Positions 1-7,948 of a stretch of DNA of 33,324 bases are shown here, in pieces; positions within the stretch are counted from its first letter, which is position 1, and every line of letters starts with the position of its first letter. Made by a program: the position numbers and the translations under genes. This DNA is from Roseobacter sinensis. Its GTDB lineage: Bacteria; Pseudomonadota; Alphaproteobacteria; Rhodobacterales; Rhodobacteraceae. A model generated the notes under the pieces. That model made no database searches and was not told the origin of the DNA. It saw nothing but the letters and a program-made list of their open reading frames with translations. The stretch covers positions 1 through 33,324 of the forward strand of contig NZ_JALIEB010000027.1 in assembly GCF_025755255.1 (NCBI RefSeq), read 5' to 3'.

Positions 1-38
1 AAAGTCGCTATCTGAACAGGGCGCGAGTGCCTCTGTGA

Positions 39-1424
39 TCAGGCTTTCCGCGTTTGCTGCGGTGCAGGAAAGATCTTTGCGAGCTTTCGGAGGTTTTGGG
101 CGGTGGCGGCGAGGAGGAATTCGTCGTTTGCGCCACATGGGCCGCGCAATCGCAGCCGTCCGAGGCCGAGAATGCGCTTGAGGTGGGCGAAGAGCATTTC
201 GACCTTCTTTCGAAGCTTCGCTGAGAGTCTGTATTGGGATGTTTTCGCGATGGCACGCGCGACGTCGCGGGCGTCTTCGTGCTCTTCGCGGGTGATGGAG
301 CGGAAGTCCATGTTCGGGCAGCACTCGGTTTTGGACGAACACGCTTGGCAGGTATTCTTAAGCGCGCGGTACTTGGCGACACCTTTGCCCGTGGGGCCGC
401 GATTGGGGTCTGAGTAGTTGCGGCGGAACTGCTTCAGCGCTTCGCCCTCGGGGCAGACGTATTGGTTGTTCTCGGCATCCCATTCAAAGTCGGCACGGGT
501 CCAGGTGCCATCACTGCGGCCAGCTTTATCGATGACTGGGATGTGGGGCGCGATCTTACGGTCCACCAACCAACCGAGCATCGGGCCAGAGCCATAAGCG
601 GTATCGGCGATCAGCCGTTCGGGATGCAAATCGAACTTGGCCTTCACGCGATCCAGCATTGTCTTTGTTGAGCCAACTTCGGCCTGTCGGATCGAGCGTG
701 TGGCTTCGACGTCGAGGATGACACCGTGATCGGTGTCGATGAGGTAGTTGTCAGAATAGGCAAAGAATGCAGGACCTTTGCGTGCCGCAGTCCATTGGCT
801 AGCAGGGTCAGAAAAGGAGGTGAACTTGGGCTTTACATCACTGGCTGCACCGAAGGCGGCCTCATCCAGCGTGTCGAGATACTCCTTCACAGCACGCGGC
901 GCAGCTTCGACATCGATCCGGCCGGCGTCCCATTCTTCCTTTGATGCGGAGAATTGTTTGTTCGCATCAGCCTCAATCAGGCTGGCATCGACAGCCATGC
1001 GCTGGCCGCTGACGAGGCCTTCGGCGATGCACCGCGCCACCGTCGTCTCGAACAGATGGCGGAGCAATTCGCTGTCGCGGAAACGCCCATGCCGGTTCTT
1101 CGAAAAGGTAGAGTGGTCAGGAACGCGGTCGTTCAGATCGAGACGACAGAACCAGCGGTAGGCGAGGTTCAAATGCACCTCTTCACACAACCGCCGCTCG
1201 GACCGAATGCCATAGCAATACCCGACTAGCAGCATTCGGATCAGCAGCTCCGGATCGACAGACGGGCGCCCAGTGTCGCTGTAGAAATCGGCGAGATGCG
1301 CGCGGATTGTCCCCAGATCGGCAAAGCGATCAATCGAGCGCAGCAGATGGTCTTGCGGGACGTGATCCTCAATCGAGAACTCGTAGAACAAAGCCGCCTG
1401 AGCTTCTTGCTTCGGTCCCAACAT
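39..1424 (-). CDS. IS1182-family DDE transposase
   Basis: This 461-residue protein would catalyse cut-and-paste movement of its own element. The N-terminal third has the DUF772-type transposase domain (about residues 15-120), with the family-typical stretches RPSVDPELLIRMLLVGYCYG and DHSTFSKNR. A DDE-type catalytic core follows (AVDASLIEADA near 145, IADTAYGS near 270, and a late C-terminal segment KVEMLFAHLKRILGL holding the glutamate region). Length matches full-size IS1182 transposases and no frameshift is visible, so it may be active. The ATG is preceded by GGGAGG at a good distance. It is unrelated to the neighbouring catabolic genes. Confidence 0.9.
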   Translation of the reverse strand: MLGPKQEAQAALFYEFSIEDHVPQDHLLRSIDRFADLGTIRAHLADFYSDTGRPSVDPELLIRMLLVGYCYGIRSERRLCEEVHLNLAYRWFCRLDLNDRVPDHSTFSKNRHGRFRDSELLRHLFETTVARCIAEGLVSGQRMAVDASLIEADANKQFSASKEEWDAGRIDVEAAPRAVKEYLDTLDEAAFGAASDVKPKFTSFSDPASQWTAARKGPAFFAYSDNYLIDTDHGVILDVEATRSIRQAEVGSTKTMLDRVKAKFDLHPERLIADTAYGSGPMLGWLVDRKIAPHIPVIDKAGRSDGTWTRADFEWDAENNQYVCPEGEALKQFRRNYSDPNRGPTGKGVAKYRALKNTCQACSSKTECCPNMDFRSITREEHEDARDVARAIAKTSQYRLSAKLRKKVEMLFAHLKRILGLGRLRLRGPCGANDEFLLAATAQNLRKLAKIFPAPQQTRKA

Positions 1425-1458
1425 GGCTGATCCTCCCGCTCGCTAGGAGAATTGAATC

Positions 1459-1500
1459 AGCGACTTGCCAATCGATCAAGAAAGAGTTTTTCAACAGAAT
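1459..1500. repeat. Right terminal region of the IS1182-type element
   Basis: The segment starts with AGCGACTT (1459-1466), the reverse complement of bases 2-9, and ends with a TTTTTCAACAGAAT tip. It is read here as the right terminal inverted repeat. Only the inner 8 bp can be compared with the left copy because the left tip lies outside the window. Confidence 0.5.
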
Positions 1501-1686
1501 AAGGCCTGCTGCTGCGGCGCCGCCATAACCTGGTGGTAGGCCGTCCATCCGCAAGCAAGGGCGGATCCTGCGAGGTGCTTGATTTGCAATTGATCGACAA
1601 AAGACAGGAGGTCTGCGTGCGGTTTCGATCTGGTTGATCGCCATGTTTCTCAGAACCACTTGCGCAGTGAGACCGTCATTCTCGCG

Positions 1687-1721
1687 CCCGAGGGACAGGC
1701 ATCCGATGCCTGCCCCTCGGG
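1687..1721 (-). terminator. Very stable hairpin after the metalloprotease gene
   Basis: Arms 1687-1703 and 1705-1721 are complementary over 17 positions, with one mismatch (A1695 against C1713) that becomes a G-U wobble in minus-strand RNA. The hairpin begins 12 bp after the stop codon of the gene ending at 1734. It lacks a clear U-run on the minus-strand side, so it may be a transcript-end stabiliser or a Rho-assisted terminator rather than a classical intrinsic one. Confidence 0.55.
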
Positions 1722-1733
1722 GTCTGGATCGCA

Positions 1734-4331
1734 TCACCCCTGCGTGGTTTCCATCGCGGTGTTGTTATCCTCGCGGCATTCCACCACGCGGTCCGATATG
1801 TCTGCGGTGACACTGACCGTGCAATCAGGGTCAAAGCAGTTTCCGCCGGGCGGCGTGCTGATCTGCAGCGTTGTCGTGGCACCCGGCAGCAGGTTCGGAA
1901 CACCACTGCCAACCGTTACGGACTGTGTCGGGTCCAGCACCGCACGCGACTGGAACGGACCGCTGGCCGCATTGCCAACGTTCGCCAACTCATAGTCAAG
2001 CTCGGTCACGCAGGAGCCCGCCCCTTGCGGGCAGGACACACGCGGCTGGCCGATATCGGTGACCGTGAGATCAGCGCACATCTCGATTGGCGTTTGGGCT
2101 TCGATCACGTACTCCCGGGCCGGAACCACTTCAAGCGTGGTCGAGAGAGCTGGCGCGCTAGGACATCCCCCTTGCGGACGATCGTCGCAGCCGCTTTTAC
2201 AACCGTGGTGATCGCCGGGATGCCGGCAAGCGGGGGCTGCGATCGTGTCACGGCTGCTGTAAACCCCCGTCACATCGAGGCGCGCGGCCGTTTCCAGCGC
2301 GATGTAACCTTCGATGTAGGGCGTCGGGAACCCGTTCGGAAACAGCCGGCGCTCCACATCGGCGCAATCGGTCTTCAGCGCATGTCCGGGCTCGAGCGTA
2401 TCGACTGCGATCGACAAGACGTCGCCCTGAACCTGCTCCTCCGGCGGGTAGCTGAGTGACAGGAACTTCTTGATCCGTGCCGGCGCGTCCGAGACGTTCA
2501 GGATATTGACGGTTGTCGCATAGTGACCACGCACGAGCCGCCCGTCGCTGGGTGCCTCGGGTTGATCGCCGCAGACCAGCTTCGCGGCATAGCGATAGCG
2601 GGTGGGTTCAGCCACGTCGCAAACGCCGTTTCCATTGTCGTCAGAACACGCACCGGTATCGATGTCGATCGCATCGTCGACACCATTGCCGTTGAGATCG
2701 GGGATCTGACCAGTGAACTGGATGAAGATCCGGTTTGACAAGGGGCCGGTGACCATGGTGCCGGTGTTGCGATCGTAGTATGTTGCGTCCGGATCGGTGA
2801 TGGTTGCTTCAACGTAGACCCGGGCGGAGGGGAACAGCCCCAAAACCGGTCCTTCCTCGCAGTAAGGCAGCTCCAGAAACAGATGGTCCGGAACCGGGGG
2901 CAGATCTGGCAGCATGCCGCAGTCGGGGTCCGCTTCACGGAAGTAGTCAACTGCCCGCTCTTCAGCGAGATTGGCCACAGCGAGGTCCGCAGCGCCCGCC
3001 ACGGCCACATCCCCACCATCACGATCCTGCCAGGGCATCAGCGGGCGGCCATCGACGCCGAGCATGACGCCTGTCGATGTCATCTCGTTGATCGACAGGG
3101 TGCGCGGCAGATGCCGGATGCGGACGTCAGAGACGAGCATGGGGCCATTTTCCGGATCCGGCACCGATAGGGTCAGATGATAGTCGCCGGTTTCGGGATT
3201 GAAGGAGCCATCCGGTGTGTAGCCGACCACCCGGGGATGCAGCTGCATCGGCGCATCATCGGCAAGCAGGGTGACATCGTTCACGATATAGTTCTCGGTC
3301 AGCCCAACGCCGACGTGAAACTCCTCACCGGCCGGGATTTCTCCGCTGTCGCCGTTGTTCCAGCCTTGGGCGCCGGTGAAGGTGATCGTGTAGCGGTCAT
3401 AGGGATCGCCTTGGAAGGTGGTCGTGCCAGCTGCTGTGATCTCGGCATCGCTCCAGGGGCTAAGCCCGCCATCGTAGACCGAGCCGATCTCGGGCGCGTC
3501 GGCATCGGGATCGATCAAAACCGTAATCCGCAGACCGTCCGCAGCCGAACTGTTCGGATTGATGAAATCCCAGTTGCTCAGGGTCTGCTCGTAAAGGCCC
3601 AGCGCTCCGGCCAGCGCTTCATAGCTTGTGTCGCTGAAATGCCGGTCTTCGATCCGGTCCGCCGCGGGCGGCGTGTCCATGATATGGTTCTCTCTGGCAT
3701 CCTCGCCCGGGCGCGGGTCGGCCGCGTCATGGCCGGGGTTTCCCAGGATCGTGCTATGCCCGGGTTCGTGCGATGTCGTCCCGGCGATGGCGTTGGCCCA
3801 CCGGTCGAGTGTGCCGTCACCGGGGGTCAGAAGGCCGTCAAAGCTCCCACCGTCGACCGCGCCGTTTGCGAAGGTTCCTGCGAAGACGCGGGCCATTCTG
3901 CTGTTGCAGCACACCCCGAAGAAGCCGTTGCCGGGATCGCTGCCGATGCCGACGACGTAGTAGTTGTCATCCGTTGGCACCGGGTCGGTGGTGCCGTTGG
4001 CGCTTGTCGTCTGCACAACCCGCACGTCGAACTCGCAGTAGTCGGTCCGGACCCTCTCTGTGATGGCGTTGCGATAGTCCGCCGTAGACCCCAGGGCCGG
4101 GTCGAGATCATTCGCGTCGAACGGTGCCAGCGGCGAGGTGACCTCGCCGAACATCGGCGACGGAAATGCTGAATCCGAAACGGTCGGATAGTAGAGATAG
4201 AGAACCAGCCCGTCGCCTGACCGGTCGGCCTGACAATCGACCGAGGCGGCGCGTATGTCGGTGCCAGTGATTGTGAAGACGAGGGCGAGAAATAGGCCCG
4301 TTGCAATCTGTAATGCGCGAAACAATGTCAT
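1734..4331 (-). CDS. Secreted metzincin-like metalloprotease candidate with CARDB-type tail
   Basis: This 865-residue protein starts with a signal peptide (residues 1 to about 29, hydrophobic core then AA-S). Residues 188-201 contain HEPGH, then nine residues ending in a third histidine (H188, E189, H192, H201), followed by NHIMD with M218. This resembles a metzincin zinc site plus Met-turn, but the third histidine is three residues later than in the classical HExxHxxGxxH. Residues 544-576 hold aspartate/asparagine-rich DLNGNGVDD and DDNGNGVCD loops of calcium-binding (thrombospondin-3 or dockerin-like) type. The C-terminal roughly 110 residues look like a CARDB adhesion fold ending in VECREDNN. 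The protein is probably exported or cell-surface; the substrate is unknown. AAAGGA lies 7 bp before the ATG. It shares a transcript with the gene upstream (26 bp gap). The protease call is inference from motifs. Confidence 0.6.
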   Translation of the reverse strand: MTLFRALQIATGLFLALVFTITGTDIRAASVDCQADRSGDGLVLYLYYPTVSDSAFPSPMFGEVTSPLAPFDANDLDPALGSTADYRNAITERVRTDYCEFDVRVVQTTSANGTTDPVPTDDNYYVVGIGSDPGNGFFGVCCNSRMARVFAGTFANGAVDGGSFDGLLTPGDGTLDRWANAIAGTTSHEPGHSTILGNPGHDAADPRPGEDARENHIMDTPPAADRIEDRHFSDTSYEALAGALGLYEQTLSNWDFINPNSSAADGLRITVLIDPDADAPEIGSVYDGGLSPWSDAEITAAGTTTFQGDPYDRYTITFTGAQGWNNGDSGEIPAGEEFHVGVGLTENYIVNDVTLLADDAPMQLHPRVVGYTPDGSFNPETGDYHLTLSVPDPENGPMLVSDVRIRHLPRTLSINEMTSTGVMLGVDGRPLMPWQDRDGGDVAVAGAADLAVANLAEERAVDYFREADPDCGMLPDLPPVPDHLFLELPYCEEGPVLGLFPSARVYVEATITDPDATYYDRNTGTMVTGPLSNRIFIQFTGQIPDLNGNGVDDAIDIDTGACSDDNGNGVCDVAEPTRYRYAAKLVCGDQPEAPSDGRLVRGHYATTVNILNVSDAPARIKKFLSLSYPPEEQVQGDVLSIAVDTLEPGHALKTDCADVERRLFPNGFPTPYIEGYIALETAARLDVTGVYSSRDTIAAPACRHPGDHHGCKSGCDDRPQGGCPSAPALSTTLEVVPAREYVIEAQTPIEMCADLTVTDIGQPRVSCPQGAGSCVTELDYELANVGNAASGPFQSRAVLDPTQSVTVGSGVPNLLPGATTTLQISTPPGGNCFDPDCTVSVTADISDRVVECREDNNTAMETTQG

Positions 4332-4357
4332 TGGTCGATCCTTTCAATCGATTATGG

Positions 4358-4987
4358 TCAATCTCCCCTTCGAATACGTCGTTCTGCGATCCCCGCCAGG
4401 TGAGCCGCCAACCAGGAGCTTTGCTGGTAGCTGGCGAGTGCCTGATTGGAACACCGCCTGGAAAAGTCCTCTTGCTCCGTCAGGTCGTAGCAGCCAAAAA
4501 ACCCCTCCAGCGCTTGGTCAAAAACCTCCGCTTCGATGCGGTATGCTTTGCCCTCTCCGCCGGGCACATCCACGCGGATGAGTGTTGCAGGTGGGCGCGA
4601 CATCGCGCGCACATAGACATGCTCTGCATCGCGGAGGATTTCACCTTCAGCGGCCCGACCCAGAGGTCGGACCAGCATGTCCTCCGCCCGGTTGCCGAAT
4701 AGTGTGATCGGCTGTCCGACCGCAAAGTCACCTGACCGCGTCTCGTGCGGATAGACGTTCTCACGCAGGATCTGCAGCGTCTCCGAGGGATTGGCGCCCC
4801 GAAAACTCTGCGTCAGCTTCAGGTCGTACTGCGACTCTTCCAGGCGTTGCACGTCGCCGATCACCACCACATCGCTGGCGATCAGCAACTGGAAAAGTGT
4901 GAGCGGACCATAGTCCGAGGAGGCCGGCAAGCCGGATAAGAAAAGCATCCAGATTGCAGCGACTGTTGTGGGTCGCAATCGGTTCAT
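4358..4987 (-). CDS. Secreted protein of unknown function
   Basis: I do not recognise this protein of about 209 residues. It begins with a signal peptide (about residues 1-24, ending PASS), after which residues form a mixed alpha/beta domain with no repeats or membrane segments. Two cysteines near the C terminus (FFGCYDL and SRRCSNQ) could form a disulphide in the periplasm. The ATG at 4987 is chosen because GAGG lies 5 bp upstream; a GTG at 4993 would add two residues but overlap that site. It is 26 bp upstream of the metalloprotease candidate on the same strand, so the two are probably co-transcribed. A role linked to that protein, such as an inhibitor or partner, is only a guess. Confidence 0.65.
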   Translation of the reverse strand: MNRLRPTTVAAIWMLFLSGLPASSDYGPLTLFQLLIASDVVVIGDVQRLEESQYDLKLTQSFRGANPSETLQILRENVYPHETRSGDFAVGQPITLFGNRAEDMLVRPLGRAAEGEILRDAEHVYVRAMSRPPATLIRVDVPGGEGKAYRIEAEVFDQALEGFFGCYDLTEQEDFSRRCSNQALASYQQSSWLAAHLAGIAERRIRRGD

Positions 4988-5457
4988 GGACACCTCGCGA
5001 CGCTATGTATCTATGCCAAGAATATACCATAAAAGTGGCGGTACGTCCTTCATTGTTCAATTTTTTGCACGCGATCGGCCAATCTTGGCTCAGACCCACT
5101 GCCGCTGGATGTGCGACGATCGGCAGGGCCTGTCAGTCAAACGTGATGCAGGGCGCACCGCCGATGATCTGAACCGAGCGAAGTTAACTGTAGGATCTTG
5201 AACGCAACTGCAGCTTGCCAGTACGGTTGCGGCGCGGCCATAGCCGAGCTTGGCCTGCCCCGGTCTCAAGACCGTTTTCCCGCCAGCTTTCCCTAGACAC
5301 CGCAGGTTGATGCAAGAGGCTCGAAGTAACGCACCAAGACGCTATTTGCATCTCTCTTGTTGTCCTGCCCTACAGGGCTGAACGATCTTTTTGCTTGTTG
5401 CAACTATGGTGTATTAGGTTCCGTCACGATCCGACGGAGTGTGACAAAGCAGAGACT
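4988..5457. other. Divergent intergenic region
   Basis: No convincing gene is present in these 470 bp. The region separates two divergent genes and must hold both promoters. On the minus strand a TATATT about 40 bp before the 4987 start could be a -10 element. A short stem CGGTCT/AGACCG at 5261-5274 followed by TTTT looks terminator-like but its loop is too small to be sure. Short ORFs here have no recognisable product. Confidence 0.5.
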
Positions 5458-6483
5458 ATGGACCCAATGAACCGAAGACGTTTTACATTTTTGGGGCTGG
5501 CTTCGGTTGCAACTGCTCTGGCACCGGCGTCCTTCGCCAAAATAGACGATCAGACCGGATGGCAAATCGCCGAGCTGACTGATGATGGATTGCGATTGGC
5601 GCATGGCGGCATGGCATCTGCGGGCACGCCGGTCGATGATCAAACGCTGTTTCAGGTGGCGTCATGCTCCAAAACGGTCGCGGCCCTCGCGGTATTTACG
5701 CTGATCCGAGATGGACACGTCGAGCTCGACCGGCCGGTCAACGACTACCTTCAGCGATGGCGACTGCCCGGTCCGGGCGGTGATGGAGCGACGATTTCGG
5801 AACTGCTCTCGCATACGGCCGGCACGAATATTCACGGTTTCCAAGGGTACCGTGCCGGCGAAGATATCCCTGGCCTCATCGATATCCTGAACGGAAGACC
5901 GCCTGCGAACTCACCGCCCATTCGCACAGAGAGGCGGTTGTTCAAACGCTACGACTATAGCGGCGGCGGAACCACCGTGCTGCAGTGCCTTATCGAGGAT
6001 GTCGCTGGTGAGAGTTTTGCACAATATGCATCCGCAAACATATTCGGCCCGATCGGCGCGACCGCGGCGACCTTCGAGCTCAAGCCGCGCAGCGCGTATG
6101 CGCTTGGGGTCTTGGAAAACGGGCAGCCGGTTGCGGGAGATTTCGTACGCCATCCCGAAAGCGCGGCTGCAGGCCTTTGGGCGACTGCGGCGGACTTGGT
6201 AAAGATCATGCAGTCGATCCTTGTCTCCCTCAACGGTGATGATGCTGCCCTGTTACCTCCCGACTTGGCCCGACAGATGATCACACCAGTCACGCGAGGC
6301 GTCGCTCATGGTGTCTTTGTAGATGCGGAGGGGGTTATCTCGCACGACGGTCGGAATGAAGGCTTTGAAGCGGCAATGGCTGCTGATCCCGTGTCGGGCA
6401 GAGTTCGTGCAGGCGTGACGAACCGCAATGGCCAAATGCAACGTGTCTTGGATGCCGATCATGCGATTCATGGGCCCGAGTGA
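5458..6483 (+). CDS. Beta-lactamase-family serine hydrolase, Tat-type signal
   Basis: This 341-residue protein belongs to the class C beta-lactamase / penicillin-binding-protein-like serine hydrolases. S69-C-S-K72 matches the catalytic SxxK. LLSHTAG near 116-122 is family-typical. Y167-S-G takes the YxN position, with glycine for asparagine, and H296-D-G fits the third HxG/KTG motif. Such enzymes may be esterases, peptidases or amidases; true beta-lactamase activity is not implied. The N terminus NRRRFTFLGLA then ALAPASFA fits a twin-arginine signal, so export in folded form is likely. The ATG at 5458 is preferred because it places this signal at the N terminus; an upstream in-frame start would bury it. 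It stands alone, divergent from the secreted pair. Confidence 0.8.
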   Translation: MDPMNRRRFTFLGLASVATALAPASFAKIDDQTGWQIAELTDDGLRLAHGGMASAGTPVDDQTLFQVASCSKTVAALAVFTLIRDGHVELDRPVNDYLQRWRLPGPGGDGATISELLSHTAGTNIHGFQGYRAGEDIPGLIDILNGRPPANSPPIRTERRLFKRYDYSGGGTTVLQCLIEDVAGESFAQYASANIFGPIGATAATFELKPRSAYALGVLENGQPVAGDFVRHPESAAAGLWATAADLVKIMQSILVSLNGDDAALLPPDLARQMITPVTRGVAHGVFVDAEGVISHDGRNEGFEAAMAADPVSGRVRAGVTNRNGQMQRVLDADHAIHGPE

Positions 6484-6732
6484 AGCCCTCGCAAGGAACG
6501 CCCAGGCCATAATCGCAGCACAGCTCCGCGGCGGTGCGGCGACGCAACAGATGTCCGGAACCAAACTGAGCGGGATCATCTTCAGCGGGCAAGCTTCGGG
6601 CCCTCTCATGTGACCCGAAAGTCCAATTGGAAAGGCCGCCGACTGTAACCGCGAGGTCATGCTGAAATGTGGTCCATCGGGTGGGATGTGGTGCGCTGCG
6701 ATTGGTACACCACACGAGGATGACCCTGCGCA

Positions 6733-7542
6733 CTACGGCGAGGTGGCCGAGCCGGCTTTCGTCTGGGCTGTGAGCACGGAGGACCACGCTGCGAATGCTT
6801 CGGCCACGATGATCTTGTCCGATCCGATGACAAAACATGACACACCGTAGCTGCGCCACTCCGCAATCAACTCTGCGCATTCGGTCTTGGACGGAGCGAA
6901 GACGGGCATGATTGCCGGCAGGCCCGCGTCTTTCGCCGCCTGAAGCATGTCTTTCGCGGCCTCGATCACGGCGCGATCCCGCCAGTTGCCGTTCAGACCC
7001 ATCGAGACGGCCAGATCGAAAGGTCCGACCATGAGTGCGGACAGTCCCGGGGTCGTGCAGATCGCGCCGATGTTGCGGTGGCCCTCGGCCGTTTCGACCA
7101 GGGCGATGGCGCCTGTGCGCGTCTCCTCTGCAATGACATAGTCTTCCCAGTTGCGGATGAAGTGCCCGCCGGATCGGCAGCAGGGGCACGCACCGCGCAG
7201 ACCATGCGGGCCAAAGCGTGTGGCGGCCACCGCTTGCCCCGCCTGTTCGGCAGTTTCGACATTGGGCACAACCACATGCCGGATACCAGCATCCAGCGCT
7301 TTCATGATTTCGACAGGATCATTGCGTGCAACGCGCAGCGCCACCGCGATATCATTTGCATCTGCGGCGCGCGCCAGGTTCTCGGCCGTTTCGATCCCGA
7401 ACGGTCCGTGCTGGCAATCGATGATCGTGAACTCGAAGCCGTTCAAACCGATCAGGTCGACCATCTCAGGTGCGGCGATCTGGGTCCATGTGCCGATATG
7501 TGTGGTCTCGGAGACCAGAAGGGATTTCAGGTCGCGCGTCAT
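6733..7542 (-). CDS. HpcH/HpaI-family class II aldolase
   Basis: This 269-residue enzyme belongs to the HpaI family, metal-dependent aldolases that cleave 4-hydroxy-2-oxoacids to pyruvate plus an aldehyde. H45 and R70 fall at the same numbers as the catalytic His and pyruvate-binding Arg of E. coli HpaI. E150 and D176 (in GPFDLA) match its metal ligands E149 and D175 within one residue. The ATG at 7542 overlaps the stop of the Rid-family gene (ATGA), so the two are translationally coupled; an in-frame ATG ten codons earlier lies inside that gene. It is the last gene of the seven-gene operon. A segment rich in Cys (ACPCCRSGGH) around 118-127 is unusual. The physiological substrate is unknown. 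Confidence 0.85.
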   Translation of the reverse strand: MTRDLKSLLVSETTHIGTWTQIAAPEMVDLIGLNGFEFTIIDCQHGPFGIETAENLARAADANDIAVALRVARNDPVEIMKALDAGIRHVVVPNVETAEQAGQAVAATRFGPHGLRGACPCCRSGGHFIRNWEDYVIAEETRTGAIALVETAEGHRNIGAICTTPGLSALMVGPFDLAVSMGLNGNWRDRAVIEAAKDMLQAAKDAGLPAIMPVFAPSKTECAELIAEWRSYGVSCFVIGSDKIIVAEAFAAWSSVLTAQTKAGSATSP

Positions 7543-7943
7543 GCCGGATCGAGGCCCAATATGGCCTTGCATTTGATCTCGACCAGAATACCGGGCATCG
7601 AAAACCCCTTCACGGCGAAGCCGGTCCAGGTCGGGTACTGATCGGTGAAGTAACGATCCTTGACCTTTAGGAAGGTCTTCAGATCCGCCATGCTGTCGGT
7701 GAACCAGGTTTCCAGCTCGACCACGTCGCTGAAAGTGGCGCCCGCTGCGTTCAGCACTTTCTGTACGTTCTCGAACGCTTGTATGTATTGCGCTTCGACC
7801 CCTTCAACGACGTTCAAATTCTCATCCCGCCCGACCTGCCCCGAGAGATAAAGCGTATCTCCAACCTGGATCGCAGGGGCGTAATGGTACGTGTCATAGA
7901 TGTTCTCCATCCCCTCGGGGATAATCACTTTACGGTTGGGCAT
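7539..7943 (-). CDS. Rid-family (YjgF/UK114) protein lacking the RidA arginine
   Basis: This 134-residue protein has the full Rid fold signature: LYLSGQVGRD near 31-40 and a C-terminal VEIKCKAI strand. RidA proteins hydrolyse reactive enamine/imine intermediates using an arginine (Arg105 in E. coli, in the ARSCVEV motif). Here the aligned segment is TWTGFAV, with tryptophan in place of that arginine. It therefore probably belongs to a Rid subgroup without classical imine deaminase activity, often found within specific catabolic operons. The ATG is preceded by AGGAG. It sits 5 bp after the E1 gene and overlaps the aldolase gene by 4 nt, so it should act on an intermediate of the same pathway. 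Confidence 0.85.
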   Translation of the reverse strand: MPNRKVIIPEGMENIYDTYHYAPAIQVGDTLYLSGQVGRDENLNVVEGVEAQYIQAFENVQKVLNAAGATFSDVVELETWFTDSMADLKTFLKVKDRYFTDQYPTWTGFAVKGFSMPGILVEIKCKAILGLDPA

Positions 7944-7948
7944 GGCGC

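Larger units (their letters stand above)
1..1500 (-). mobile_element. IS1182-type insertion sequence, left end outside the window
   Basis: The element carries one transposase gene (39-1424). Its right end appears to be near 1500, after an end-like stretch that reads GAGTTTTTCAACAGAAT. On the left, AAGTCGCT at 2-9 is the inverse of AGCGACTT at 1459-1466. The second copy is 34 bp inside the right end, so by symmetry the left tip should lie about 33 bp before base 1. Total length would then be about 1.53 kb, ordinary for the family. Family assignment rests on the transposase; exact termini and target duplication cannot be seen. Confidence 0.75.

Noticed and set aside
1369-1737. 122-codon minus-strand frame after the metalloprotease gene
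   Set aside because: It runs over the hairpin, the IS border and the transposase start. No domain or ribosome binding site was seen.
5261-5278. Possible intrinsic terminator CGGTCT-CA-AGACCG followed by TTTT
   Set aside because: The loop is only 2 nt and there is no gene ending just before it on the plus strand, so it was kept only as a remark.
5458-6483. Reading the serine hydrolase as an antibiotic-resistance beta-lactamase
   Set aside because: Only the general SxxK/Y-S-G/HxG pattern is present, the YxN asparagine is missing, and many such hydrolases are esterases or peptidases.
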